Source of the DNA: Fluviicola sp965650135
Lineage (GTDB): Bacteria; Bacteroidota; Bacteroidia; Flavobacteriales_D; Crocinitomicaceae
Direction of reading: 5' to 3'
Length of the DNA: 64,000 nucleotides
Assembly (NCBI GenBank): GCA_965650135.1
Contig: CBFGNC010000001.1
Coordinates: 310,001 to 374,000 of the forward strand
Shown: positions 1 through 9,430 of the stretch, piece after piece
How the letters are laid out: each line of letters begins with the position of its first letter
How positions within the stretch are numbered: the first letter of the stretch is position 1
Notes under the pieces: generated by a model
The model's database searches: none
Seen by the model: only the letters and a program-made list of their open reading frames with translations
What the model was told of the DNA's origin: nothing
Program-made: the position numbers and the translations under genes

Positions 1-49
1 TGGAGTTTATATCGTGCTAAGCGCATTTCCAAAGGAATTAAGAAACTGA
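1..49 (+). CDS. 3' end of an unidentified gene (partial)
   Basis: An open frame enters from the left edge and ends in TGA at 47-49. It encodes about 15 residues (GVYIVLSAFPKELRN). The stop overlaps the ATG of the next gene as TGATG, a junction typical of translationally coupled genes, which is why I call it a gene end. Too little is present to name a product. Confidence 0.45.
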   Translation, partial: GVYIVLSAFPKELRN

Positions 50-987
50 TGCTTTCAATCAGGCAAATCTATTTTTCATACAACGAACAAAGGAAGGTTT
101 TAGAAGGCGTTTCCATTGACCTGAAACCGGGTGAGATTTTCGGAATTGTCGGTGCGAGTGGAGGAGGAAAATCCACCTTGCTTAAAATCACTGCCGGATT
201 ATTGGATGCTTCCAAAGGAACTGTTTATTGGAATAACGAGCGGGTGAAAGGCCCAAGTGAACGATTGATTCCGGGACATCCTGAAATTCAATTGGTCAAC
301 CAGGATTTTAACCTGGATCTTTTCCATACGGTTAAAGAAAATGTTTTGGTAAAAATTCTTCATCTGCCAGAAAAGGACCGCATCCGTTTTTGTTATGAAT
401 TACTTGATTTGGTGGAATTGAAACCGTTGGAAAGTCAGCAGGCCCGACATCTTTCAGGAGGAGAACAGCAGCGCTTATCAATTGCGAGAGCTTTAGCCTT
501 GGAATCGGAGGTCTTACTTCTCGACGAACCTTTTTCACACCTGGATGCTCATTTAAGGTCGAAGATCGGAGCTTATATCAAACAACTGGTCGAAATCCGG
601 AACACGATTTGCCTGTTGGTTTCACACGAAGGAGACGAAGTAATGCAATGGTGTGAACGGATTGCCTTTTTGAACAAAGGGAAATTTAGCAGGATAGATA
701 CGCCTCAAGCTTTCTATTTCAAACCATCTAATTTCAATGAAGGAGCTTATTTCGGAGAATTAAATGAACTGAAAGACGGAAAAACTAAAATTTTATTTCG
801 ACCTTGTGAGTATAAAGTGGTGAAAAAAGACGGAATTGAATTGGAATTCACCGACTCCGTTTTCTTCGGCGCGTACTGGAAGTCTTTTTTCAAAACAAAA
901 AACAAGGAAACAATTATCTTGCATGCCGATAAACCGCTAAAAAAAGTAAAACGTATTGAACTCAAAAGTAAAAGTGCCAAAGCTTAG
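49..987 (+). CDS. ABC transporter ATP-binding protein (PotA/FbpC-like)
   Basis: Cytoplasmic ATPase subunit of an importer-type ABC transporter. Visible motifs are Walker A GASGGGKS (residues 35-42), a Q-loop Gln at 85, the signature LSGGEQQR (135-142), Walker B LLLDEP (156-161) and the switch His at 193. A roughly 100-residue C-terminal extension resembles the TOBE-type regulatory part of polyamine or iron importers. The start overlaps the stop of the upstream gene and the 3' end overlaps the next ORF by 32 nt, so it is probably mid-operon. No permease or binding protein lies downstream; if they exist they are outside the window. The substrate cannot be inferred. Confidence 0.85.
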   Translation: MLSIRQIYFSYNEQRKVLEGVSIDLKPGEIFGIVGASGGGKSTLLKITAGLLDASKGTVYWNNERVKGPSERLIPGHPEIQLVNQDFNLDLFHTVKENVLVKILHLPEKDRIRFCYELLDLVELKPLESQQARHLSGGEQQRLSIARALALESEVLLLDEPFSHLDAHLRSKIGAYIKQLVEIRNTICLLVSHEGDEVMQWCERIAFLNKGKFSRIDTPQAFYFKPSNFNEGAYFGELNELKDGKTKILFRPCEYKVVKKDGIELEFTDSVFFGAYWKSFFKTKNKETIILHADKPLKKVKRIELKSKSAKA

Positions 988-1891
988 TTGGAAAGAAGTT
1001 CTACAGCTTTTTAAAAGAACCTTTGTCGAATTTTTCCAGGAAAATTCATTCTTCCACGGCGCCGCGTTGGCGTATTATGCTGTTTTTGCGATTATCCCGA
1101 TCATCTATCTTGCTTTGATCAGTTTTGGAAAGATCATGGGACAAGAGGCGATTCTGCGTTTGATTAAAGAATTGTTGGAAGTGCACATCGGATTAAAAGA
1201 CAGTTCGGGAATTCTATCCTTTTTGTCTGAGGTACATTTTGAAAAGAGCAGTATGATTCTCAATATTATCGGAATAGTAGCTTTGATGTTTTCAAGTTCT
1301 GCCTTGATTTCTTCCCTTCGTCTGAGCATCAATGAATTTTATGATATCCATGTGAAAATTGATGATCGCAAGACCAAGATTTTCCATACCGTCTTCACAA
1401 AGCTGGTTTCCGTTTTCATGCTGGCTGTATTCGGTGTTTCCATTGTTTTACTTTATACAGCTGAAACCATTTTCATGTCCATAAGCGGGAAGTTATACGA
1501 TTCGCTGCATTTACATCAACAATGGATCATGAATACCTTGGAGCATTTGGTGGCTATCGGGATCAATACCATCTTATTTGCGTTGGTCTATAAGTTCCTT
1601 CATGATGGAAAAGTGGTATGGAAACTTGCCTTTTCGGGAGGATTGTTAACTGCGTGTTTGTTGTATGTGGGACAGATCGGATTGAAGTTCTACTTCACAA
1701 AGTACTTCTTCGGAAGTCAGATGGGAATTGCCGGAACCTTGCTGATTTTCCTGGCCTGGATGTATTATTCTTCTCAAATCATTTTTCTCGGAGCGAAATT
1801 CATCAAGGTCTATTCCGAATTGATCGGAAGACCGATTACGTTTGAAGTGCATAAGCTGCTCCAGAATATGCAACAAAGAAGGAAGGGATGA
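956..1891 (+). CDS. YihY/BrkB family inner-membrane protein
   Basis: Integral membrane protein of 311 residues, about the normal length for the YihY/virulence factor BrkB family (formerly mis-assigned as RNase BN). The N-terminal signature region (FFQENSFFHGAALAYYAVFA) and five to six hydrophobic segments are visible. Family function is uncertain. The frame opens at a TTG at 956; a GTG at 974 is an alternative, and no ATG occurs before the conserved N-terminus, so the start is unsure. Either start overlaps the ABC gene end, suggesting co-transcription and coupled translation. Confidence 0.8.
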   Translation: MNSKVKVPKLSWKEVLQLFKRTFVEFFQENSFFHGAALAYYAVFAIIPIIYLALISFGKIMGQEAILRLIKELLEVHIGLKDSSGILSFLSEVHFEKSSMILNIIGIVALMFSSSALISSLRLSINEFYDIHVKIDDRKTKIFHTVFTKLVSVFMLAVFGVSIVLLYTAETIFMSISGKLYDSLHLHQQWIMNTLEHLVAIGINTILFALVYKFLHDGKVVWKLAFSGGLLTACLLYVGQIGLKFYFTKYFFGSQMGIAGTLLIFLAWMYYSSQIIFLGAKFIKVYSELIGRPITFEVHKLLQNMQQRRKG

Positions 1892-2622
1892 TTGGATCAG
1901 TGACCGATAAATTGAAACTGATAATCCTTTTGACTTATGGAATTTCATTTATTGGGTGTGTCCCGAATCCAAGTAAAGTCAAGAAAATAGTTGAATTAAC
2001 AGAGCACCAAAAATTTCAAGACAAGTACGAATTGGTGTTTAAAAAATGTTCTGATCTAAAAAACACTGATTTGACATTTGTCGGATTGTCTGAAAAACCC
2101 ACGATAACGATTTATTTGGATTTGAAACCTGAATCTGAAAACACGGATTGGCAGGAGTTACTTTTGTGTTTTCAGAAAAAACTTCCCGAAATGGGATTGA
2201 AATATCAGGCCATAGTTATCAGCGATGGCAGAGGCCCTGATTTTCAGTATTCACCTAAATGTGTCGAGAGGTATAATAAAGCGTTCAGATTATTCAATCA
2301 GAATCTGAAGCAAATCAAAGAGAACCGGATAGATGACTTGTTTACCACTATGAATTATACACGTGTAAAAATTGAATCAATTATCGAATTGTTTAATTAT
2401 ATCAAGGTGAATAATTTGGAGAATGCGGAACTCGTAGCTTATCCGTCGGATGAAATTTTCGGAGATGACAGAACTGTTTTTAAGTTGGAAACTTCAAAAA
2501 ATACAATCTTGTACTTTTCGTATGTGATGCGTAAAGAACACGTTTATTTAACTTCAATTGATCTGAATAATATACCAAATTCAATAAATATTTCAGATTT
2601 TCTTGGAAAGATTAAAAAGTAA
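1888..2622 (+). CDS. hypothetical lipoprotein
   Basis: 244 residues. The N-terminus has a hydrophobic segment ending in a lipobox-like FIGC with Cys at about residue 23, so it is probably exported and lipidated. The rest is soluble, acidic and of no family I recognise. The ATG overlaps the yihY-like stop (ATGA), placing it last in the same operon. The role is unknown. Confidence 0.6.
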   Translation: MIGSVTDKLKLIILLTYGISFIGCVPNPSKVKKIVELTEHQKFQDKYELVFKKCSDLKNTDLTFVGLSEKPTITIYLDLKPESENTDWQELLLCFQKKLPEMGLKYQAIVISDGRGPDFQYSPKCVERYNKAFRLFNQNLKQIKENRIDDLFTTMNYTRVKIESIIELFNYIKVNNLENAELVAYPSDEIFGDDRTVFKLETSKNTILYFSYVMRKEHVYLTSIDLNNIPNSINISDFLGKIKK

Positions 2623-2633
2623 TCATATTTTTG
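2603..2633 (+). promoter_or_regulatory. Bacteroidota-type promoter for the XRE/S24 gene
   Basis: TTG at 2603-2605, a 20-nt gap, then TATTTTTG at 2626-2633, matching TTG/TAnnTTTG. It lies across the 3' end of the preceding lipoprotein gene and 17 nt before the ATG at 2651. Confidence 0.6.
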
Positions 2634-2650
2634 ATTAAAATTTGGTCATT

Positions 2651-3472
2651 ATGAAACTTGGAAATAATCTAAAGCTCGTTCGCAAAAGCAAGAAGAAATC
2701 ACAGGAAGAAGTTGCTTCTGATTTAGGTTTAACACGCAGTAGTTATTCCGGTTATGAGAATGAGATTGCAGAGCCTGGAATCGATACGTTGATTGCACTG
2801 AGCAATTATTACGCTGTGCCGATAGATGCCTTGTTGACCAAAGATTTCACCACTTTTACGGAAAGTGACTGGACTACGATCAGCTCCGGATTGTATGCGG
2901 ATATCAATGGAAAGAACCTACGTGTTTTAACTTCAGTGGTGGATGCGGAAGACAATGAGATGATCGAATTGATCCCGCAGCAGGCACGTGCCGGTTATAC
3001 GACCGGTTACGCAGACCCTGATTATTTAAAAGTTCTTCCCACATTCAGCTTGCCATTCCTGTCGAAGGATAGAAAATACCGTTCTTTCCCAATTGTCGGT
3101 GATTCAATGCCACCGGTAGAAGAAGGATCCTTTGTTGTTGCCGAATACATCCAGAATTGGGGAAGTGTCCGAAATGGAACACCTTGTATTGTCGTGACAA
3201 AAGACGATGGAATTGTATTTAAGATTGTAAACAACTTTATCGAATCCCAGCAGTCGTTCGAATTATGTTCTACAAATCCGCTGTATTTGCCTTATTACGT
3301 AAACGTGAATGAGATTGTCGAAATGTGGAAATTTGTAAACTACATTTCACCGAGTTTGCCTGAAATGCGTATTGATGATTCGCTGCTTACCAGAAGTATA
3401 CAGGATTTACAACGCGAAATCATGGATTTGAAACGAACGGTTAACGGGGGAGCGAAAAACGTTGCGCATTAA
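2651..3472 (+). CDS. XRE-family regulator with S24 (LexA-like) peptidase domain
   Basis: Transcriptional repressor type. An N-terminal Cro/C1 helix-turn-helix spans about residues 5-60 (SQEEVASDLGLTRSSYSGYE). The C-terminal S24 domain has the serine motif GDSMPP and a lysine in GIVFKIVNN. An Ala-Gly pair in QARAGYTTGY precedes the catalytic part and could be the self-cleavage site, as known for LexA/CI relatives. An upstream in-frame TTG at 2642 is less likely than the ATG at 2651, given the promoter spacing. The 3' end overlaps recQ convergently by 32 nt. The targets, and whether DNA damage is the trigger, are not shown by the sequence. Confidence 0.8.
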   Translation: MKLGNNLKLVRKSKKKSQEEVASDLGLTRSSYSGYENEIAEPGIDTLIALSNYYAVPIDALLTKDFTTFTESDWTTISSGLYADINGKNLRVLTSVVDAEDNEMIELIPQQARAGYTTGYADPDYLKVLPTFSLPFLSKDRKYRSFPIVGDSMPPVEEGSFVVAEYIQNWGSVRNGTPCIVVTKDDGIVFKIVNNFIESQQSFELCSTNPLYLPYYVNVNEIVEMWKFVNYISPSLPEMRIDDSLLTRSIQDLQREIMDLKRTVNGGAKNVAH

Positions 3473-5333
3473 AAACAATACGCTCTTCGTTGATGAGTTC
3501 TTTGAGTGTTGATTTTATTTTCGCTGAGAAGGAAGTATCGAATTCGGTAATCAGTTCAGCTAAAGTCATCGGTTTCTGTTGCAAGAGTGCAATCAGTTCC
3601 AACTCGATTCGCGGATGTTTTTCAAGCAAATTCTGCTCCAAACAGTAATCGCATTTCCCGCAGGGTGCACTTTTTTGCCCGAAATAAGAAATGATGAATT
3701 GCGGTCGGCAATGTTTTTCTTCAAGAAATTTCTTCATCACGTTCATCCGTTCCAAAGCGCGTTCTTTCCTGAAATGATAGACTTCTGCTTTCAATTCCAC
3801 ATAATCATCCGGGAATCGTTCGTGAAGGAAAGTGACCATCGGTAAATCCGTTCGCCAAGTGATGTCGATGAGCCCGTGTTCTTCCAGATATTTCAACTGA
3901 CGTTCCAATTCCTTGTCGGATATTTTCAATTTCTGACAAGCGTCTGCTTCATCCAATTCGCAAAAGGATTCAAATACATCGCTGTGATTTCTGCAAATCC
4001 AGGTAATCAATGGATCCAAGACAGGATTTTTCAATTGGAATCCGTAAAGATGCGTATTGTCTATACTGATCTTTATGCGGGAACCTTTCAATCCCTGTTC
4101 CGAGAAAAGGATGCTCCCGTTCATTTCAAGTAGCTTGAATGCAGGATAAACTTCTGTGATATTGAGGTTGAATTTTTTCACAAAATCATTGAATTGCAAG
4201 ACATACGACTCATGTTCTCCCGAGCCGATAGCAATCTTTAGATAATTACATAAAGCTCTGTAAATTAGTTTGATCTTGTCGGTGCTCGGAAACTGTGCCA
4301 ATACTCGTTCGGCAATCTCATGGATGTCGGCCGGTTCAACAAAAGCAAAAGTCCGGGATTCATTTCCATCCCGACCGGCTCTTCCTGCTTCCTGGAAATA
4401 CGATTCCGGATTATTCGGAACCTCGTAATGTGCCACAAATCGAACATTCGGTTTGTCAATTCCCATTCCAAAAGCATTCGTAGCAACCATGATCGGAGTT
4501 TTCTCTGAAAGCCAATTCGCCAAAGCAAGACTTCGTTCTTTTCCACTCATACCACCATGATACATATTTGCTTTGATCTTTTGAGTTTGCAAATAAACCA
4601 TCACATCTTTCACACTTTTACGTGTTTGGCAATAAACAATCCCTACATCATTCGGATTCTTATGGATCCATTTCGTAATAGCATCCAGTTTATTCGAAAC
4701 ATGATAGACTTCATAGCTGACATTCGTACGTTCAAAGGGAGCCTCAAACAATTCCGGGTTTTTCAATTTGAGATGTGTCGCAATGTCTTCTTTCACTTTC
4801 GGAGTAGCTGTAGCCGTCACAGCAATGATTGGAACTTCAGGATGGAATTCTCTCAGTTTAGCAATATCCGTATAGGCCGGCCGGAAATCATGTCCCCATT
4901 CCGAAATACAATGTGCTTCATCAACAACAAACAACCCGATTTCCATTTGTTTTACGCGTTCCTGGAAAAGGCGTGTCTGGATGCGTTCAGGAGAAATGTA
5001 CAGAAAGTCCAAACCTCCGAATTTCGCATTATCGAGCAGAATGTCTATTTCACGGAAAGAGAGTCCGCTGGTCAACGCTTTTGCACGGATCCCTCTTTTC
5101 TGGAGTTGAGTGACCTGGTCTTCCATTAAGGCAATCAGAGGTGAAACAACGATCGTGATTCCTTCACGCGCTATGCCCGGTACCTGGAAGCAAATTGATT
5201 TCCCCCCGCCGGTAGGTAAAAGAGCAATGACGTCCTTACCATAAATCGCAGCATCAACAATCTCTTCCTGTAAAGGTCGAAACTGAGAATAACCCCAATA
5301 GTTGGAAAGAATTTCTTCGCTCTTTTTTGACAT
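3441..5333 (-). CDS. recQ: ATP-dependent DNA helicase RecQ (short, no HRDC)
   Basis: 3'-5' DNA helicase of recombination and repair, 630 residues. Motif I is TGGGKS (41-46), motif II is DEAH (138-141) followed by the RecQ-type aromatic loop, and the HRSGRTGR-like motif VI reads EAGRAGRDG. The RQC zinc site shows four cysteines (542, 558, 561, 564). After the zinc site comes only about 66 residues of winged-helix-like sequence with no HRDC domain, so this looks like the shorter of the RecQ paralogues common in Bacteroidota. It ends inside the 3' end of the XRE/S24 gene. Confidence 0.92.
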   Translation of the reverse strand: MSKKSEEILSNYWGYSQFRPLQEEIVDAAIYGKDVIALLPTGGGKSICFQVPGIAREGITIVVSPLIALMEDQVTQLQKRGIRAKALTSGLSFREIDILLDNAKFGGLDFLYISPERIQTRLFQERVKQMEIGLFVVDEAHCISEWGHDFRPAYTDIAKLREFHPEVPIIAVTATATPKVKEDIATHLKLKNPELFEAPFERTNVSYEVYHVSNKLDAITKWIHKNPNDVGIVYCQTRKSVKDVMVYLQTQKIKANMYHGGMSGKERSLALANWLSEKTPIMVATNAFGMGIDKPNVRFVAHYEVPNNPESYFQEAGRAGRDGNESRTFAFVEPADIHEIAERVLAQFPSTDKIKLIYRALCNYLKIAIGSGEHESYVLQFNDFVKKFNLNITEVYPAFKLLEMNGSILFSEQGLKGSRIKISIDNTHLYGFQLKNPVLDPLITWICRNHSDVFESFCELDEADACQKLKISDKELERQLKYLEEHGLIDITWRTDLPMVTFLHERFPDDYVELKAEVYHFRKERALERMNVMKKFLEEKHCRPQFIISYFGQKSAPCGKCDYCLEQNLLEKHPRIELELIALLQQKPMTLAELITEFDTSFSAKIKSTLKELINEERIVFNAQRFSLPR

Positions 5334-5411
5334 GTCTTATTTTATGAATATTCAAAATGTTCCAATGTTTCAGCTGTGGCTGATTCAAGTATTCAGATTG
5401 AACGTGTAAAG

Positions 5412-6572
5412 TTAAGGCTTCAAACGATTCAATTTGCTGTAATATTCGGGTTTTATCAAGTCCTTCAATTCAGAATAGGGGATTACCGCCCATTCAGGAT
5501 CCAGGCAAAAAGCAGCAAAATGAGGAAATGAAGGAAGAAGTTTTAATCCATTCGGTGTAAATACAAAATCACAATCTACGGTCCATAATTCCTTTTTGGA
5601 GTATTCACATTCCATATTCACATCGTATTCTTCGGACGAATTATTCTCATTGAAATATTCAGGGTTATTTTTTGCTAAGTAAGTATAGACGCGTTCTTCA
5701 TAGGTGTTTTCCTTACCGGGAATCAGAAAGTCGGATGATTTTATAGCCTGGCGTTTGTTTATATCGTAACTGATCCCATAATTGCTTTCTGACGGATGAG
5801 CCCCGCCACAATAAAATGCTGTGAAAACAGAAAAACTGATCAAATCGTTTGAAATAGTGATGTCAGAGATGCTGTAGTTGTAATCTGAGCCGTAAGTGGA
5901 GTAGGCTGCGCATTCCAAGCTGGCAAGGTATTCTGAAATCTGCAAAAATTCCAGGTATGAATTTGCGTCTTTTTGTTTTTCGGCAACCAACCCGGAATCG
6001 ATACGAAACAAGGTGATTTTGGTGTTGACCTCTTCAAAATAACGAATCTTTACGTGATTGATTGTTCCTACTGAATCAACTTGCTTCAGTTTAAAAAGCC
6101 CGACTTTTACTTTGGTCAGGTCACTGGCATCGGAAGCTTCTTTTTTGAAATACGGATTCGAACATTTGGGACTGCCGGTTTCTTTCGCTGTCAATAGAAC
6201 TAATTTGAGCGGGAGTGATTTGCCCTTTTGTGACCAACTTCCTTCAATTATTTTGTTCGGCCATTTGAATCGGAAGGTTTCCGGATCGGTCACTTCTAAC
6301 GCATATTCATCAGAAGAGCTCAGTGTGATTACTCCGGATTTGCTGGTTCCTGCAAGAGAAAGATCTATCAGTTTGTTTTTGTAGAAGTAATATCCGGTTA
6401 CGCGGCTTCCATCAATAGTCATTTGAAGGTAAATCGGGTATTTGCCGATTGTCCCGCTAAACGAATGAGTTTGTCCATAAATCTTACCGAAGCAGAGAAT
6501 GAACAGGAAAAAGGGAAGCAGCAGGGTTCTTTTCGAAAAGCTTTTCAATGAAAGTGTTGTAAGTGTTGGCAT
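5412..6572 (-). CDS. secreted protein with DUF3298/RsiV-like C-terminal region
   Basis: 386 residues with a signal peptide (hydrophobic LLLPFFLFILCFGKIYG, then Gln). The N-terminal half is beta-rich. The C-terminal half (FYCGGAHPSESNYGISYDI and a late AAFCLDPEWAVIPYSEL stretch) resembles the DUF3298/PdaC-RsiV fold seen in extracytoplasmic proteins that bind cell-wall material. Assignment is by motif memory only. It is monocistronic by spacing. The ATG at 6572 is directly followed by the basic n-region of the signal peptide. Confidence 0.6.
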   Translation of the reverse strand: MPTLTTLSLKSFSKRTLLLPFFLFILCFGKIYGQTHSFSGTIGKYPIYLQMTIDGSRVTGYYFYKNKLIDLSLAGTSKSGVITLSSSDEYALEVTDPETFRFKWPNKIIEGSWSQKGKSLPLKLVLLTAKETGSPKCSNPYFKKEASDASDLTKVKVGLFKLKQVDSVGTINHVKIRYFEEVNTKITLFRIDSGLVAEKQKDANSYLEFLQISEYLASLECAAYSTYGSDYNYSISDITISNDLISFSVFTAFYCGGAHPSESNYGISYDINKRQAIKSSDFLIPGKENTYEERVYTYLAKNNPEYFNENNSSEEYDVNMECEYSKKELWTVDCDFVFTPNGLKLLPSFPHFAAFCLDPEWAVIPYSELKDLIKPEYYSKLNRLKP

Positions 6573-6683
6573 TTTTGTTTAGTTACATTAAAAGTCCTTC
6601 CTGATGCAAATATTGGAATTACTTCCGATATGCACATGGAATCGTCAACTAATTTAGGTATATTCGCATAACTATTAGTCGTT

Positions 6684-7751
6684 ATGGTATTACAAGACAA
6701 CATTAAAGTTACTCTTACCAAAGAGTCTAAACTAAGTGCTGTTGATTGGGACAATTTGCCGTTTGGGAAAGTGTTTTCAGATCACATGCTAATTATGGAT
6801 TATAAAGATGGGGCATGGCAAGATCCTGAGATTATGCCGTTTGGTCCTCTTTCCATGCATCCTGCAACATCTGTCATTCATTACGGGCAATCAATTTTTG
6901 AAGGATTGAAAGCTTATAGAATGAATGGAGGTGAAGTGGCAATCTTCAGGCCTGATATGAATGCGAAGCGATTCGAAGAATCTTGTGTTCGTATGTGTAT
7001 GCCGGTCATTCCGGAGAATGTTTTTGTTGAGTTGACTCGGAAGTTTGTTGAGATTGAAAGCAATTGGATTCCAAAGAAGGAAGGTTATTCCTTGTATTTA
7101 AGGCCGTTTTTATTCGGCATCGATGAATACATTGGAATAAAACCGTCAGATACGTATCGTTTTGTAATTTTCGCTTGCCCTGTTGGTGCATATTATAGTG
7201 AGCCTGTGAATGTGAAAATTGAAGAATTTTACACCAGGGCATCAGTTGGTGGAGTAGGAAGAGCTAAGACTGCCGGTAATTATGCTGCAGCTTTGTATCC
7301 TGCAAAACTAGGACAGTTAAAAGGATATCATCAGTTGGTCTGGACAGACGGAAAAACGCATGAGTACATTGAAGAATCAGGTACTATGAATGTGATGTTT
7401 GTTATCGATGGCGTTTTGATTACTCCTTCAGAGGAAAGCGACACCATCTTAAGAGGTATTACCAAGCGTTCGGTCGTTGAAATAGCCCAATTATGGGGAA
7501 TGCCGGTTGAAGAGCGCAAAGTTTCTGTTGCTGAAGTTGTCCAGGCTCATAGAGAAGGACGTTTGACTGAAGCTTTCGGAGCGGGTACGGCTGCTACAAT
7601 TGCTCATATTGCTAAAATCGGGTACCGTGATGAAGATTTGATTCTTCCTCCGGTTGAGACACGTACTTTCTCATTGAAAGTACATGCTTACCTGGATGAC
7701 TTGAAATTAGGGAAAGTAGAAGATAGCTTCGGCTGGCTTTTAAAATTATAA
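6684..7751 (+). CDS. ilvE: branched-chain amino acid aminotransferase
   Basis: PLP enzyme for the last step of Leu/Ile/Val synthesis and the first step of their breakdown: a branched-chain 2-oxo acid plus glutamate gives the amino acid plus 2-oxoglutarate. 355 residues, the usual length for the long (type II) BCAT. The Schiff-base lysine is K195 in GRAKTAGNY, and the conserved EYIEESGTMNVMFV stretch follows. A strong terminator (7780-7816) closes the transcript. No other branched-chain biosynthesis gene is adjacent. Confidence 0.92.
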   Translation: MVLQDNIKVTLTKESKLSAVDWDNLPFGKVFSDHMLIMDYKDGAWQDPEIMPFGPLSMHPATSVIHYGQSIFEGLKAYRMNGGEVAIFRPDMNAKRFEESCVRMCMPVIPENVFVELTRKFVEIESNWIPKKEGYSLYLRPFLFGIDEYIGIKPSDTYRFVIFACPVGAYYSEPVNVKIEEFYTRASVGGVGRAKTAGNYAAALYPAKLGQLKGYHQLVWTDGKTHEYIEESGTMNVMFVIDGVLITPSEESDTILRGITKRSVVEIAQLWGMPVEERKVSVAEVVQAHREGRLTEAFGAGTAATIAHIAKIGYRDEDLILPPVETRTFSLKVHAYLDDLKLGKVEDSFGWLLKL

Positions 7752-7779
7752 TCTTGCTATTTACAAGAGAAGAAATACT

Positions 7780-7816
7780 GTGGGGAGGCGATGTATCGCA
7801 TCCCCACTATTTTTTT
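7780..7816 (+). terminator. Rho-independent terminator after ilvE
   Basis: Arms GTGGGGA (7780-7786) and TCCCCAC (7801-7807), with an inner stem GCGA/TCGC, are followed by TATTTTTTT (7808-7816). It lies 29 nt past the ilvE stop. An in-frame GTG at 7780 is inside the hairpin, which argues against starting the next gene there. Confidence 0.85.
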
Positions 7817-7860
7817 ATGGAATTTTAGCCATACTTGCATCTCTACAGAAATTCAAAGTC

Positions 7861-9240
7861 ATGAAGCCGATTTTACACCTTGCCTTTCTGATCTTACTCT
7901 CAACAAGTGCATTCAGTCAAACTACCGTTCGGATCATTGCGAAAGACCGAAGTAACGGAGATCCTGTTTCCCGGGTTTACATTCGTCAATACCAGGGAGA
8001 TTCAATAATTAAGGCCCAATATACCAACTTAAAAGGCGCAGCTTATTTTCAAGTTTCTACAAAAGAGGCTACTGCCTTTGAGTTAAATCATATTGCATTT
8101 AATCCTTCTGAAGAAATACCAAAGAAAATCTTCTCCGGGAAACCCACAGATACCATCACAATTGTGGTGAGAATGTATTACAGCAAGGAACACCTGATAG
8201 AAGAAGTTGTAATCAAACCTGTCGGAGTTCCCGATACAATATTTGAATCCTCCCGGGTGTCTGTTTCTGATTTTGAATTTTTGCCTGATGACAACTTGCT
8301 TTTATTGACATATCCCAAGAATCTGAAAAAAGGAACGGAATTGATCCTATATGATGGATTCAAGCTTCTGGGAGAAATTTCCCTGCCTGAAAAAGGTCAG
8401 GAATTGATCCGTGATTATAGGGGAAATCCACACGTATTGACAGATAAATACATCTATGGAATTAGCGAAAACAACAAACAGATTCAGATCGCTCAAATAG
8501 AAAAGGAGTATTACATGACTTACATTGCTCCAATCGTGGACACCTCCTTTACAAAGTATTATTTTTCAAACTTCAATCCGAATTACCCTGCATTCGATTA
8601 TTTCACATTTGATGTGGTGGATTCGACTTATCGGAAAATTGCAAAAGTTCAGGATGACTTGATGATGGAGCTGTACCGTTCGGAATTCAAGTGGGTTGAT
8701 GTGAGAACGAAACTTTGGGCCACAGAAAAAGAGAATGAAACGGGAGTTGACAAGGAGATCTGGGTGGGAATGTACTATTTCACCAGTTCAATCTATTACA
8801 AGGAGTTGTACGCTCCGATCTTTGAAAGGAATGATTCCATTTTCTTGTTCGATCATTACAAAAACTTAATGTTCAGGTATACCTATCAAGGGGATTTGAT
8901 TGATAGTCTCCCGATTTACTATCATTTACAACCTAGAGAGAACGGTTGGAAAAAGCATTTGATCCAAGACTATGAAACAGGGGAGATCTTTATTCATTAC
9001 GAAAATGCAGGGAAGGCTCAATTAAGACATTTCGACACCAATACGGGAAAATTAAGCTCCCCGATAGAATTGGAATTCAAGTATCCTGAAAATATTCAAA
9101 TCAAAGGAAATAGTGTGTATTACATCTACCGTCCGTTTGAATCGACCCAGAAAAAATACCTGTATCGTGAACGTTTGCCGTTTGAATACCAATCGCAGAA
9201 AACGAATAAGGGAACGGGGATGGAATTGGAAAAGCCCTAA
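7861..9240 (+). CDS. secreted protein with carboxypeptidase-like regulatory domain start
   Basis: 459 residues from the ATG at 7861, which begins a clear signal peptide (LAFLILLSTSAFSQ). Residues about 25-110 look like the beta-sandwich 'carboxypeptidase regulatory-like' domain common at the N-terminus of exported Bacteroidota proteins (TTVRIIAKDRSNGDPVSRVY). The remainder is rich in Tyr/Phe and beta-strands and may form a propeller-like repeat (inference). No catalytic motif is seen. The longer frame opening at 7780 lies in the ilvE terminator and is rejected. Confidence 0.65.
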   Translation: MKPILHLAFLILLSTSAFSQTTVRIIAKDRSNGDPVSRVYIRQYQGDSIIKAQYTNLKGAAYFQVSTKEATAFELNHIAFNPSEEIPKKIFSGKPTDTITIVVRMYYSKEHLIEEVVIKPVGVPDTIFESSRVSVSDFEFLPDDNLLLLTYPKNLKKGTELILYDGFKLLGEISLPEKGQELIRDYRGNPHVLTDKYIYGISENNKQIQIAQIEKEYYMTYIAPIVDTSFTKYYFSNFNPNYPAFDYFTFDVVDSTYRKIAKVQDDLMMELYRSEFKWVDVRTKLWATEKENETGVDKEIWVGMYYFTSSIYYKELYAPIFERNDSIFLFDHYKNLMFRYTYQGDLIDSLPIYYHLQPRENGWKKHLIQDYETGEIFIHYENAGKAQLRHFDTNTGKLSSPIELEFKYPENIQIKGNSVYYIYRPFESTQKKYLYRERLPFEYQSQKTNKGTGMELEKP

Positions 9241-9247
9241 AAGCGTA

Positions 9248-9279
9248 AATGGAGCTAAGACGGGCGTCCTAACTCCATT
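9248..9279. other. intergenic hairpin without T-tract
   Basis: Inverted repeat AATGGAG (9248-9254) / CTCCATT (9273-9279) with an inner GACG/CGTC. It sits just after the stop at 9240, in the 190-nt gap between convergent genes. It may act as an atypical terminator or mRNA-end structure. The rest of the gap (9280-9430) shows only a short CCTAA-rich run and AT-rich sequence. Confidence 0.35.
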
Positions 9280-9430
9280 CACTAATCAACCTAACCTAAC
9301 CACCTAAATCATAACAAATATACAATAAGAAAATTAAATTGCAAGAGGGTAAGTAAAAAAAAGCAGTTTAAAAATTACTAAAAAAACTACAACCCTTATT
9401 TACAGGTGTTTAGCTTTTAAATAATTACAC

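Noticed and set aside
3441..3472. RecQ next to an S24 regulator as a possible SOS-controlled or defence module
   Set aside because: The genes are convergent with overlapping 3' ends and no LexA-like operator could be identified, so only proximity supports it.
4557..5129. 190-codon frame on the plus strand inside recQ
   Set aside because: It is antisense to conserved helicase motifs of RecQ, which fully explain the coding signal.
5341..5408. AT-rich words (ATTCAAAATGTTCCAATG...) between recQ and the DUF3298-like gene as another member of the palindrome family
   Set aside because: The vocabulary is similar but I could not find arms longer than about 5 bp, so it is not listed as a repeat.
7780..7860. 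Upstream extension of the secreted protein gene to a GTG at 7780
   Set aside because: The extension runs through the ilvE terminator hairpin and gives a non-typical N-terminus; the ATG at 7861 begins a clean signal peptide.
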